NCBI RefSeq assembly: GCF_016745235.1
Contig: NZ_JAELVM010000001.1
Span: 633,856-697,855, forward strand
DNA length: 64,000 nucleotides
Source: Chryseobacterium endalhagicum
GTDB taxonomy: Bacteria > Bacteroidota > Bacteroidia > Flavobacteriales > Weeksellaceae
Direction: 5' to 3'
The notes under the pieces were generated by a model. The model saw only the letters and a list, made by a program, of their open reading frames with translations, did not search any database and was not told the origin of the DNA. Numbering within the stretch: position 1 is the first letter of the stretch; each line of letters opens with the position of its first letter. The position numbers and the translations under genes are program-made. Shown here piece after piece: positions 34,137-42,109 of the stretch.

Positions 34137-34688
34137 CTAATAAACCTGAAGAAAGGTAGTACTGACGCCGCCACTGGTTATGGTAAATATATCGCCACTG
34201 TTCAGACCGTTGGAAGTCGTGAAATTATCAGGAGAGGCATAACATGGATTTTGGGGTACAGCTAAAGTAGCACTGAAACCGATAACATTAGTGGTGGTTC
34301 CCGGATATACCATACTAAATTTAGCCACATTCCATACCGTGGTGTTTGATAATGTTCCTCCGGGTACCAGGCTTGGATCATTCCATGGACTTACATTGGT
34401 GGTGTTAGGGTTGGTCACTACAGTCCAGTTAGCCGTTGGATAGAAGGATGAGCCAAACTGATCCCTGAAATTATCATACTGAAGATGGTTTCCGTTTCCC
34501 ATGTTAGCATCGGCCGGTACTGTGATCAGCGTACTGTTTGCTACCCTTGGATAGCAAGGTGATGTCATATTGTGGGCGATCACATCACCGCGGAAATCGT
34601 AGGCTGAGTAATTATTAATGATGAGTCTTCCCTGGGCAAAAGCCGTCACTGATGCAGCAAAGGCCAATACTGTTGCAATTTTTTTCAT
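34137..34688 (-). CDS. Type S secreted protein 1 (last gene of array)
   Basis: About 183 residues from MKKIATVLAF; the frame extends upstream to 34760, but that part lies inside the L gene, so the signal-peptide ATG at 34688 is chosen. The signal peptide ends at AFAQ. The mature part begins GRLIINNYSAYDFRGDVIAH and ends FTITSGGVSTTFLQVY, the two signatures of the family, and looks like a beta-sandwich. Cysteines in SPCYPRV and NPCYASP may form a disulfide. The start follows the upstream L stop by one base. No known family; no T9SS domain. Confidence 0.82.
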   Translation of the reverse strand: MKKIATVLAFAASVTAFAQGRLIINNYSAYDFRGDVIAHNMTSPCYPRVANSTLITVPADANMGNGNHLQYDNFRDQFGSSFYPTANWTVVTNPNTTNVSPWNDPSLVPGGTLSNTTVWNVAKFSMVYPGTTTNVIGFSATLAVPQNPCYASPDNFTTSNGLNSGDIFTITSGGVSTTFLQVY

Positions 34689-34689
34689 A

Positions 34690-35067
34690 TTATTTCTCAG
34701 ATTTAATGTTTTTACGAATCTCGTCACTTTTCTGTAGATAGATCTGGGTGGCCCATACAATAATCTGGCTCATATCACCTCCTGTTTTTCTGGTCAGCTC
34801 AGCTTCTGTAACGCCCGTGGAAAGAATCAGTTCTTTGGAAGCAGGAACGAGAAGAGCTTTTCTACGGTCACTTAATTCGGACGTATTTCTTTTTTTCTCC
34901 TCTTCTGTAGGTCTGTTCTGAGGATCGCCGAGACTTTTAAAAGCTTTGTCGAAATTTTCCATTTGGGGAGTCTTCATACTTTCCACTGTATTGACGGCAG
35001 AGCCTTCATTATTACAGGATACTAAAGTTAAGGAGGCAAATATTGCTGTTAAAAAAAGTTTTTTCAT
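34690..35067 (-). CDS. Type L lipoprotein, copy 1
   Basis: 125 residues with a lipoprotein signal (MKKLFLTAIFASLTLVSC; Cys18). The mature part is short, hydrophilic and probably helical. Residues 27-80 (from TVESMKTPQMENFDK to VPASKEL) are identical in all six L copies of this window; the remainder (EAELTRKTGGDMSQIIVWAT, QIYLQKSDEIRKN) is nearly so. Its gene is coupled to S1 (one base between stop and ATG). Family unknown to me. Confidence 0.85.
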   Translation of the reverse strand: MKKLFLTAIFASLTLVSCNNEGSAVNTVESMKTPQMENFDKAFKSLGDPQNRPTEEEKKRNTSELSDRRKALLVPASKELILSTGVTEAELTRKTGGDMSQIIVWATQIYLQKSDEIRKNIKSEK

Positions 35068-35100
35068 GATTAATTTAAATTTAGGTTTGATTTTTTCTGC

Positions 35101-35643
35101 TTAATAAAGCTGTAGATAAGTAATGCCTGAAATGGTAAACATTTCCGCACTGTTATTCCCTGAAGGGGTAACAAAATAATCATTGATACCCGTACCACAT
35201 GGGTTGGCGATATTCATATTGGCCCGGAAATTTTCAGTGTTGGGTGTGGTTGTTCCCATATCCATCATGTCAAATTTGGTAGCATACCATTTCGTGGTAG
35301 TAGCAATAGTACTGCCCGGCGAAAGATTGGCATTATTCCACGCCATGATAGAAGATGATGTGGGGCTTTGTGTCACTACCCAGTTGGCCGTAGGATATAA
35401 GGAAGAAGAGAATTGGCCCATATAGTCTTTGTATACAAGCTCAAGACCGTTGCCCATATGAGATTCGGCGGGTACTACAATTACTCCGTCATTTCCAACC
35501 CGTGGATAACATCCTGCTGTGGAATTGGTAGCAATTAAAAATCCGTAAAAATCAAATTTTGAATAATTGTTTACAATGATCATTCCCTGCGAATACACAA
35601 AAGAAGCGGCCACCGTACCGAGTAGGACTAAGATTTTTTTCAT
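35101..35643 (-). CDS. Type S secreted protein 2
   Basis: 180 residues; signal peptide ends at VYSQ (residue 19). Mature start GMIIVNNYSKFDFYGFLIAT and end SAEMFTISGITYLQLY fit the family. Cysteines in GCYPRV and NPCGTG suggest a disulfide (subfamily A). It follows S3 by 13 bases without an L gene between them and precedes L1 by 33 bases. Beta-sandwich predicted by strand pattern; function unknown. Confidence 0.82.
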   Translation of the reverse strand: MKKILVLLGTVAASFVYSQGMIIVNNYSKFDFYGFLIATNSTAGCYPRVGNDGVIVVPAESHMGNGLELVYKDYMGQFSSSLYPTANWVVTQSPTSSSIMAWNNANLSPGSTIATTTKWYATKFDMMDMGTTTPNTENFRANMNIANPCGTGINDYFVTPSGNNSAEMFTISGITYLQLY

Positions 35644-35656
35644 AATTAAATAACCA

Positions 35657-36220
35657 TTAATAGAGTTGGATGTACGTAATGACAGTTCCTCCGCTGCTCA
35701 GCGTAAAAATCTCCGCACTGTTATTCCCTGTAGTGCTCGTCATATTATCGGACGCATTATAGCAGCCGGCATTACCTGTCACTGTGATGGCTCCGTTAAA
35801 ATCATCAGGGGCAAGATTGGTGGTTCCCGGATAGTACATCACAAATTTTGTGGTGGCCCATCTGGTATTGTTGGAAAAAACTCCGTTCGGCATTAGAGAA
35901 GCATGGTTCCATGGTCTTGATACTCCCAAAGCAGAAGAGGTGCTTATATGCCACTGCGTAACCGGGTACAGAGAAGAAGTAAATTGATCCCTGTAATTGG
36001 TGTATTTCAATTCCAGACCGTTACCCTGATGGGAATTGGCAGGAACTTTTACCATATCCGGAAGACTGGAGCTTATAAAAGGATAGCATCCTCCTGCAAG
36101 GTTGTTGGCGATGAGAAATCCCGAAAAGTCGTATTGAGAATAGTTATTCAGAATAAGAGTTCCCTGGGAGTATCCAAAAGAAAAAGCGGCAAGGCCTATT
36201 AATGCTAATATTTTTTTCAT
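35657..36220 (-). CDS. Type S secreted protein 3
   Basis: 187 residues; signal MKKILALIGLAAFSFGYSQ. Subfamily A, with GCYPFIS and AGCYNAS cysteines, NHASLMPNGVFSNNTRWATT in the middle and SAEIFTLSSGGTVITYIQLY at the end. Its ATG is 11 bases after the stop of L2. Signal peptide and first strand are almost the same as in S4, which suggests a rather recent duplication. Confidence 0.82.
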   Translation of the reverse strand: MKKILALIGLAAFSFGYSQGTLILNNYSQYDFSGFLIANNLAGGCYPFISSSLPDMVKVPANSHQGNGLELKYTNYRDQFTSSLYPVTQWHISTSSALGVSRPWNHASLMPNGVFSNNTRWATTKFVMYYPGTTNLAPDDFNGAITVTGNAGCYNASDNMTSTTGNNSAEIFTLSSGGTVITYIQLY

Positions 36221-36231
36221 GATAATTAATT

Positions 36232-36603
36232 TTAAGATTTAATATTTTTACGGATTTCGTCACTTTTCTGCAGGTAGATCTGTGTGGCCCAGACAATGAT
36301 CTGGCTCATATCACCTCCTGTTTTTCTCGTAAGTTCAGCTTCTGTAACGCCTGTGGAAAGGATCAGTTCTTTCGATGCTGGTACGAGAAGCGCTTTTCTT
36401 CGGTCACTCAGTTCGGAAGTATTTCTTTTTTTCTCCTCTTCTGTAGGTCTGTTCTGAGGATCACCCAGACTTTTAAAAGCCTTGTCGAAATTTTCCATCT
36501 GCGGCGTTTTCATGCTTTCCACTGTATTTACGGCAGAACCTTCATTATTACATGATGCCAATGTTAAAACGGCTATTGCAGCCGATAAAAAATAGTTTTT
36601 CAT
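36232..36603 (-). CDS. Type L lipoprotein, copy 2
   Basis: 123 residues; signal MKNYFLSAAIAVLTLASC with Cys18. The mature protein equals L1 except for the last two residues. At DNA level it differs from the other copies at many synonymous positions (for example in the codons for DRRKALL and GDPQNRP), so it is not a fresh duplicate. Followed by S3 after 11 bases. Confidence 0.85.
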   Translation of the reverse strand: MKNYFLSAAIAVLTLASCNNEGSAVNTVESMKTPQMENFDKAFKSLGDPQNRPTEEEKKRNTSELSDRRKALLVPASKELILSTGVTEAELTRKTGGDMSQIIVWATQIYLQKSDEIRKNIKS

Positions 36604-36637
36604 AGTTAAATTGTATGTTGATCCATAAGATCTGGTT

Positions 36638-37201
36638 TTAATAAAGCTGTAAATAAGTTTCTACCAAACCTGTACTGGTAGTGATAGTAAAAATTTCCGC
36701 ACTGTTGGCCCCGCTCGGAGTGGTATAAAAGTCAGGAGCAATATAGCATGTGTTTCCTGCAAGGCTCACCGTGGTATTGAATCCCGGAACATACTGAGAG
36801 GTGGCGGGATCATACATTTCAAACTTTGAAGCCGACCATTTTGTATTGATGGAAATAGTTCCTCCCGGCATCATGCTGCCGTGGTTCCAGGGTCTTACCG
36901 TGGGGCTGTTGGGGGCAAGGCTCACATTCCAGCTAGGCATTGGATACAGCGATGTGGTAAACTGATCCCTGTAATTGGGATAGATCAAAGCATTACCATT
37001 ACCCGTATGGGAATTAGGCGGGATAATAACTCCACCATTGGTCGAGATAAACGGATAACAGCCTCCTGCAAAATTATTAGCGATCAGGGCACCACGGTAC
37101 TCATACGGAGTATAGTTGTTCACGATCATGGTTCCGCCCTGCGAATATCCAAAGGAAAAAGCGGCCAGACCAAGTAGCGTTAATATTTTCTTCATGGTCA
37201 T
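36638..37201 (-). CDS. Type S secreted protein 4
   Basis: 187 residues from MTMKKILTLL; a second ATG at 37195 gives the usual MKK start and is equally possible. Signal ends at GYSQ. Subfamily A: GCYPFIST and NTCYIAP cysteines; YRDQFTTSLYPMPSWNV and RPWNHGSMMPGGTISINTKW are conserved with S3 and S8; end AEIFTITTSTGLVETYLQLY. The start lies 3 bases after the L3 stop. Confidence 0.82.
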   Translation of the reverse strand: MTMKKILTLLGLAAFSFGYSQGGTMIVNNYTPYEYRGALIANNFAGGCYPFISTNGGVIIPPNSHTGNGNALIYPNYRDQFTTSLYPMPSWNVSLAPNSPTVRPWNHGSMMPGGTISINTKWSASKFEMYDPATSQYVPGFNTTVSLAGNTCYIAPDFYTTPSGANSAEIFTITTSTGLVETYLQLY

Positions 37202-37204
37202 TTT

Positions 37205-37576
37205 TTAAGATTTAATGTTTTTACGGATCTCATCGCTTTTCTGCAGATAGATCTGCGTGGCCCAAACGATGATCTGGCTCATGTCACCGCCTGTTTTTCT
37301 GGTCAGTTCAGCTTCTGTAACCCCTGTTGAAAGGATCAGTTCTTTGGAAGCAGGAACCAGAAGGGCTTTTCTTCTATCGCTCAGTTCGGAAGTATTTCTT
37401 TTTTTCTCCTCTTCAGTAGGTCTGTTCTGAGGATCACCAAGACTCTTAAAAGCTTTGTCAAAATTTTCCATCTGTGGCGTTTTCATGCTTTCCACCGTAT
37501 TTACGGCAGAACTTTCATTGCTGCATGAAATCATACTTAAAATGGCAAAAGCAGTTATTAATACATGTTTTTTCAT
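37205..37576 (-). CDS. Type L lipoprotein, copy 3
   Basis: 123 residues; signal MKKHVLITAFAILSMISC, Cys18, then SNESSAVN. From TVESMKTPQ onward it is identical to copy 2. Immediately followed by S4 (3 bases). Confidence 0.85.
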   Translation of the reverse strand: MKKHVLITAFAILSMISCSNESSAVNTVESMKTPQMENFDKAFKSLGDPQNRPTEEEKKRNTSELSDRRKALLVPASKELILSTGVTEAELTRKTGGDMSQIIVWATQIYLQKSDEIRKNIKS

Positions 37577-37602
37577 AGTTAATTTTAATGATGAGCAATA
37601 GA

Positions 37603-38148
37603 TTAATAGATCTGGAAATAAGTAACCTGTCCGCCAGCTGTTGTGATCGTAAACCAGTCTGCAGTAACTCCGGTGTTTGTGCCTGTTTGCGTTGAACTTA
37701 AAAAATTACCGGAAAGTACCGGGTCACCTACCTCAAAAGTATCAAGAGTATACCCTGTGCTATCTGTAAGACTGAAGGCAAAGCCCATCCATTCATCAAT
37801 AGCAGTCACCGCTGTGATTATTGGATGGTTGTAAACATACGTTCCGCTATTGGCACTGTTTAAAGGGTCTGCATAATTCCATCCGGGAATCGGAATAGGG
37901 TTGGGGCCTCCGGTATTATCGAATTTGTCATATTTGGTGTAAGCTCCCGCCGGAATGGTGTATACCAAATAAGGAGGATTGGGAAGCGCGTACATATACG
38001 GCTGCGAAGATCCCATACCTGCCGAGCCTATCGTCATGAATCTTCCCCCGGCATCATAGGCACTGTAGTTGTTGATGACAAGTGTGGAAGATTGCGCAGA
38101 AATGACTACTCCTGCCACTAAACTCAGAATAACAGTTAATTTTTTCAT
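37603..38148 (-). CDS. Type S secreted protein 5 (subfamily B)
   Basis: 181 residues; signal MKKLTVILSLVAGVVISAQ. It shares the start (STLVINNYSAYDAGGRF) and end (ADWFTITTAGGQVTYFQIY) of the family, but the middle differs: no cysteines, and PYMYALPNPPYLVYTIPAGA plus TDSTGYTLDTFEVGDPVLSG instead of the RPWNH block. S7 is its closest relative. It follows L4 by 29 bases and precedes L3 by 26 bases. Confidence 0.82.
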   Translation of the reverse strand: MKKLTVILSLVAGVVISAQSSTLVINNYSAYDAGGRFMTIGSAGMGSSQPYMYALPNPPYLVYTIPAGAYTKYDKFDNTGGPNPIPIPGWNYADPLNSANSGTYVYNHPIITAVTAIDEWMGFAFSLTDSTGYTLDTFEVGDPVLSGNFLSSTQTGTNTGVTADWFTITTAGGQVTYFQIY

Positions 38149-38177
38149 ATAATAATTAATTTAATGCTTAGTGTTTA

Positions 38178-38552
38178 TTAATTGGATTTAATGTTTTTAC
38201 GGATCTCATCGCTTTTCTGCATATAGATCTGTGTAGCCCAAACGATGATCTGGCTCATATCACCGCCTGTTTTTCTCGTAAGTTCAGTTTCAGTAACGCC
38301 TGTGGAAATAATCAGTTCCTTCGAAGCGGGTACGAGAAGCGCTTTTCTTCGGTCACTCAGCTCGGATGTATTTCTCTTTTTTTCTTCCTCTGTAGGTCTG
38401 TTCTGCGGATCACCCAGGCTTTTGAAAGCCTTGTCAAAATTTTCCATCTGAGGCGTTTTCATGCTTTCCACAGTATTCACGGCAGAGCCTTCATTATTAC
38501 AGGAAATCAGGGTTAAGGCAGCAAAAGCCGCCAGTAAAAAATATTTTTTCAT
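38178..38552 (-). CDS. Type L lipoprotein, copy 4
   Basis: 124 residues; signal MKKYFLLAAFAALTLISC, Cys18. The conserved block is unchanged; only a few later residues differ (LIISTG, TETEL, IYMQK, final SN). It is followed by S5 after 29 bases, the largest L-to-S gap in the array. Confidence 0.85.
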   Translation of the reverse strand: MKKYFLLAAFAALTLISCNNEGSAVNTVESMKTPQMENFDKAFKSLGDPQNRPTEEEKKRNTSELSDRRKALLVPASKELIISTGVTETELTRKTGGDMSQIIVWATQIYMQKSDEIRKNIKSN

Positions 38553-38585
38553 AAGGGAATAGGATATTAATGTTAATTTAAATTA

Positions 38586-39089
38586 TTAAAGAGCCTGTAA
38601 ATAGGTATAAGTAGTTCCGCCGCTGGTAATCGTAAACCATTCCACTACCGCTTCCGGAGTGGTATACGTGTTCGGAACAGGATTGCAGGTGTAAGACGTA
38701 TCGCCTACAGCTCCTGAAGACATCGGTGTTCCGGACTGATGAAACTGATATTCAGAAACCACCCATTTGGTATTCACGGAAATTACCCCATTCAAAGCAA
38801 GACTTGCATGACTTCCGGGTCTGGAAGTTGCATTATTCGGAGATAGAGATACTTTCCAGTTGGTTCCGGGAATATTATAGCTGCTGTAGCTTACGGAATT
38901 TCCGCCTGGAATAACAAGTTCCGGGTTTTCAAGAGCTACATAAAAATAACAGCCCGGCGTAGTAAGACTGGCTGCCGTCACTCTCGTATGAAAATCATAA
39001 GACGTATAATTGTTGATAACAAGCGGACCTCCCTGTGCAAATGCAGACGATATGGATAGCAATCCTATGATGGTTAAAAGCTTTTTCAT
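38586..39089 (-). CDS. Type S secreted protein 6
   Basis: About 167 residues from ATG 39089 (MKKLLTIIGLLSISSAFAQ). The frame is open to 39161, but the extra part overlaps L5 and lacks a signal peptide. It is the shortest and a divergent member: GCYFYVA and YTCNPVP hold cysteines, and the end is EWFTITSGGTTYTYLQAL. The ATG is one base after the L5 stop. Confidence 0.82.
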   Translation of the reverse strand: MKKLLTIIGLLSISSAFAQGGPLVINNYTSYDFHTRVTAASLTTPGCYFYVALENPELVIPGGNSVSYSSYNIPGTNWKVSLSPNNATSRPGSHASLALNGVISVNTKWVVSEYQFHQSGTPMSSGAVGDTSYTCNPVPNTYTTPEAVVEWFTITSGGTTYTYLQAL

Positions 39090-39090
39090 A

Positions 39091-39468
39091 TTATTGATCA
39101 GATTTAATGTTTTTACGGATTTCGTCACTTTTCTGCAGATAAATCTGCGTGGCCCAAACAATGATCTGGCTCATATCACCGCCGGTTTTTCTCGTAAGTT
39201 CAGCTTCAGTGACTCCCGAAGAAATAATCAGTTCTTTCGAAGCCGGAACCAGAAGTGCTTTTCTTCGGTCGCTCAGTTCAGAAGTATTTCTTTTTTTCTC
39301 CTCTTCTGTAGGTCGGTTTTGAGGATCACCCAGACTTTTAAAAGCTTTGTCGAAGTTTTCCATTTGTGGGGTTTTCATACTTTCCACCGTATGGGCAGCA
39401 GTATTCTCATTGCTGCATGAGGCAAGCGTTACAACGGCCAGTAGAGCCGATAGAATCAGTTTTTTCAT
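39091..39468 (-). CDS. Type L lipoprotein, copy 5
   Basis: 125 residues; signal MKKLILSALLAVVTLASC, Cys18, then the most different linker of the set (SNENTAAH) before the invariant block. Later changes: LIISSG and final DQ. It is the first gene after the internal terminator at 39578-39598 and may have its own promoter in the gap 39469-39577 (a TAAATTTA box on the minus strand). Confidence 0.85.
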   Translation of the reverse strand: MKKLILSALLAVVTLASCSNENTAAHTVESMKTPQMENFDKAFKSLGDPQNRPTEEEKKRNTSELSDRRKALLVPASKELIISSGVTEAELTRKTGGDMSQIIVWATQIYLQKSDEIRKNIKSDQ

Positions 39469-39577
39469 GATTAATTGTTATTAAATTTAGGTTTTGAATT
39501 GATGTTAAGTTCAGACATCAGCCTTCCTGGGAAAGCAAAAACAGCTGCTTTCCATATCGGTGATGAACAATAAAACA

Positions 39578-39598
39578 GGCAGCTGTCCGGCAGCTGCC
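39578..39598 (-). terminator. Hairpin inside the L-S array
   Basis: Perfect 8-base stem GGCAGCTG / CAGCTGCC with a 5-base loop, starting directly after the S7 stop (minus strand) and followed there by TGTTTTATTG. It may end or attenuate transcription and would split the array into an upstream unit (L6-S8-S7) and a downstream unit (L5 to S1). Confidence 0.6.
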
Positions 39599-39604
39599 AT
39601 TTTC

Positions 39605-40135
39605 TTAAAAGATCTGCAGGTAAGTAGTAGGGCCGCTAGGTGTGGTTATGGTGAACCAGTCTGCGCTTGAAAAAACTCCCGTTCCTGAAGTGCTGAATCC
39701 TGAATATACAGTAGGATCTCCCAGCTCATACATATCGGTAACGCCGAGTGAAGGATCCGTCAGCCAGAAATGAAACCCTCCCCATACGTTGGAAGGATTC
39801 ATTACAGATGAAATAAAAGGATGACCGGGAGGATAAGTTCCGCTGTTGGCAGGATTGGTAGGATCCGTAACATACCACAGGGTGATCGGAAGAGCTGCTG
39901 CATTTGAAGTGCTGAACGTATTATACTGCGTCATTGCTCCGGCAGGAACTGTGTAAGTACCGTAAGGAGCGTTGGGTGCTGCATACATATATGGACCCGG
40001 AGCACCGCCGGGCATACCCGTACGCAGTCTTCCTATCGCATCAAAGGTGTTATAATTCTGTATAATTAAAGGAGAAGACTGGGCAAAAGAAAGAACTCCA
40101 GCCAGAACAGATAAAAGTAATGCTGTCTTTTTCAT
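39605..40135 (-). CDS. Type S secreted protein 7 (subfamily B)
   Basis: 176 residues; signal MKKTALLLSVLAGVLSFAQ. Like S5 it has no cysteines and carries PYMYAAPNAPYGTYTVPAGA and a MYELGDPTVYSGF segment; it ends ADWFTITTPSGPTTYLQIF. It follows S8 by 13 bases with no L gene between them and is followed by the hairpin at 39578-39598. Confidence 0.82.
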   Translation of the reverse strand: MKKTALLLSVLAGVLSFAQSSPLIIQNYNTFDAIGRLRTGMPGGAPGPYMYAAPNAPYGTYTVPAGAMTQYNTFSTSNAAALPITLWYVTDPTNPANSGTYPPGHPFISSVMNPSNVWGGFHFWLTDPSLGVTDMYELGDPTVYSGFSTSGTGVFSSADWFTITTPSGPTTYLQIF

Positions 40136-40148
40136 AGTAATATAAGTT

Positions 40149-40694
40149 TTATTGGATGACTAAGTAGGTGTAAACGTCTGTACCGGCAGTGATGGTGAAC
40201 CACTTGGCACTTCCCCAGGCTGTTGTGATCACATCAGGGGCTGTATTGCATGGAAGAGCTGTTTCTCCGATATCCCCGTTAAAATAGGTCTCCGGAACAG
40301 AAGTTCCTGCATGATACATCTGGAATTTGGACATTGACCATCGGGTATTATTGGAAATAACACCGCCCGGAAGTAAGCTGGGATGGTTCCATGGTCTCGG
40401 GGAAGCGGCAGATCCTGCCCCTAGATAAACGTTCCAGGTAGAAACCGGATAGCCGGAAGAAGAGAACTGATCCCTGTAATTTTCATACTTTGCAGTGGCT
40501 CCGGCCGGAATTATTATTTCATCGGGAACTTTGGAGGTAACCAGAGGATAACATCCGCCCCCTACATTATTATTGGCATAAAGAGTTCCATGGAAATCAT
40601 AGTTTGTGGTGAAATTCTGAATAATCAGCATTCCTCCCTGAGCATACGCCGAAGAAACGGAGCACAGGCCCAGCAGCAGTAAAAACTTTTTCAT
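40149..40694 (-). CDS. Type S secreted protein 8
   Basis: 181 residues; signal MKKFLLLLGLCSVSSAYAQ. Subfamily A: GCYPLVT and LPCNTAP cysteines, YRDQFSSSGYPVSTWNVYLG, RPWNHPSLLPGGVISNNTRW, and the end AKWFTITAGTDVYTYLVIQ. Its ATG follows the L6 stop by two bases. Function unknown; a secreted beta-sandwich protein is inferred. Confidence 0.82.
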   Translation of the reverse strand: MKKFLLLLGLCSVSSAYAQGGMLIIQNFTTNYDFHGTLYANNNVGGGCYPLVTSKVPDEIIIPAGATAKYENYRDQFSSSGYPVSTWNVYLGAGSAASPRPWNHPSLLPGGVISNNTRWSMSKFQMYHAGTSVPETYFNGDIGETALPCNTAPDVITTAWGSAKWFTITAGTDVYTYLVIQ

Positions 40695-40696
40695 GA

Positions 40697-41074
40697 TTAT
40701 TGATCAGATTTAATGTTTTTACGGATCTCATCACTTTTCTGCAGGTAGATCTGCGTGGCCCAAACGATGATCTGGCTCATATCGCCGCCTGTTTTTCTGG
40801 TCATTTCAGCTTCTGTAACGCCGGAGGAAAGAATAAGTTCCTTGGATGCCGGAACCAGAAGTGCTTTTCTTCTGTCGCTCAGTTCGGATGTATTTCTCTT
40901 TTTCTCTTCCTCTGTAGGTCTGTTCTGCGGATCACCCAAACTCTTGAAAGCTTTATCGAAATTCTCCATTTGCGGAGTCTTCATGCTTTCTACGGTATTT
41001 ACGGCATTTCCCTCACTGTTGCAGGAAATAAGACTTATTACAGCGATTGCTGATAATAATAAATGTTTTTTCAT
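40697..41074 (-). CDS. Type L lipoprotein, copy 6 (first gene of array)
   Basis: 125 residues; signal MKKHLLLSAIAVISLISC, Cys18, then NSEGNAVN. The invariant block is present; later it has LILSSG, EAEMTRK and final DQ. It is the promoter-proximal gene; the AT-rich 150 bases upstream (41075-41227) hold a possible -7-like TAAATTTA box on the minus strand. Confidence 0.85.
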   Translation of the reverse strand: MKKHLLLSAIAVISLISCNSEGNAVNTVESMKTPQMENFDKAFKSLGDPQNRPTEEEKKRNTSELSDRRKALLVPASKELILSSGVTEAEMTRKTGGDMSQIIVWATQIYLQKSDEIRKNIKSDQ

Positions 41075-41227
41075 AGCTAAAGTTTAATGATTGGTAATTA
41101 AAAATTAATTTTTGATAAATTTATAAAAAAAACTCATATGAACAATAAATTATTCACATTTAGGTGTCTTTTAAGTTAAATTTATTTACCTGTATTTAGC
41201 TATTATGTAATATTTTACCGTTATGAT

Positions 41228-42097
41228 TTATTCACTTTCGAGTGTTTTTTTAGCCTCAGACAGCTCAGATCTCTCTTTTTCAACCAATTGAGGGTACTTT
41301 AAATCCATCTTTTCCAGAGTGTCAATAATGATCTGGATAGCAGCTACTCTTGCAAACCATTTATTATCTGCCGGAAGCACATACCACGGTGCGTGATCCT
41401 TCGAAGTTTCGTTGATTGCCGTTTCATAAGCTTCCATATATTGCGGGAATAAAGCTCTTTCCGGAAGGTCGGCGGCCGAGAATTTCCAGTTTTTTTCCTG
41501 TTCGTTGATCCGGTCTAATAATCTTTTCTTCTGCTCATCTTTGGAGACATTTAAAAATATTTTCACGATGGTGGTTCCGTTCTGTGCCAGGTGCTTTTCA
41601 AAATTCCGGATGCTTTCATATCTGTTTTCCCAGAATTTATCATCAAAATCCTTCACGGAAGACCACGTTTTCTCGCTGAGGTTGTATTCCGGATGAACCT
41701 TACACACCAAAACACTTTCATAATGCGATCTGTTAAAAATCCCGATCATTCCCTTTTGAGGAAGAGCCAGATAATGTCTCCACAAAAAATCGTGGGAATA
41801 TTCCTTGGAACTTGGTGTTTTAAAGCTGGTCACATTACATCCCTGAGGATTCACGCCTCCGAAAACATGTTCTATCAGACTGTCCTTTCCGGCAGCATCC
41901 ATAGCTTGAAGAATGACAAGCAGAGACTGGCTGCCGTCCGCATAAAGCTTTTCCTGCAGTTCTCGGAGTTTTTCTTTTTCCGCGATTAGTAGCTGCCCGC
42001 CTTCTTCCTTGGTCAGTTTTCCTTTATATTCTGTTGAAGCTTTTTTAATTGAAAATTTTCCTTTGATCAGGAAGTCATCTGAGAAATTGGTGTCCAT
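41228..42097 (-). CDS. Polyphosphate kinase 2 family protein (class III-like)
   Basis: A 289-residue P-loop kinase. Walker A is MDAAGKDS (66-73) and the following FNRSHYESVL (121-130) is the Walker-B region typical of PPK2 class III enzymes, which transfer phosphate from polyphosphate to AMP and ADP. The lid region with arginines (KKRLLDRINEQEKNWKFSAA) is present. No signal peptide: cytoplasmic. It stands alone between the array and the repeat-rich spacer at 42098-42320. Confidence 0.9.
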   Translation of the reverse strand: MDTNFSDDFLIKGKFSIKKASTEYKGKLTKEEGGQLLIAEKEKLRELQEKLYADGSQSLLVILQAMDAAGKDSLIEHVFGGVNPQGCNVTSFKTPSSKEYSHDFLWRHYLALPQKGMIGIFNRSHYESVLVCKVHPEYNLSEKTWSSVKDFDDKFWENRYESIRNFEKHLAQNGTTIVKIFLNVSKDEQKKRLLDRINEQEKNWKFSAADLPERALFPQYMEAYETAINETSKDHAPWYVLPADNKWFARVAAIQIIIDTLEKMDLKYPQLVEKERSELSEAKKTLESE

Positions 42098-42109
42098 TTT
42101 TTTAATATT

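Noticed and set aside
34689..34760. N-terminal extension of S1 (and the same for S6 at 39090-39161)
   Set aside because: The added residues come from an alternate frame of the upstream L gene; the signal peptide begins at the internal MKK.
40700..41053. A 117-codon plus-strand ORF over L6, with a similar one (39010-39420) over L5
   Set aside because: They are antisense shadows of the conserved L genes: the similarity between them follows from the strictly conserved L sequence, and neither has a promoter or a signal-like start.
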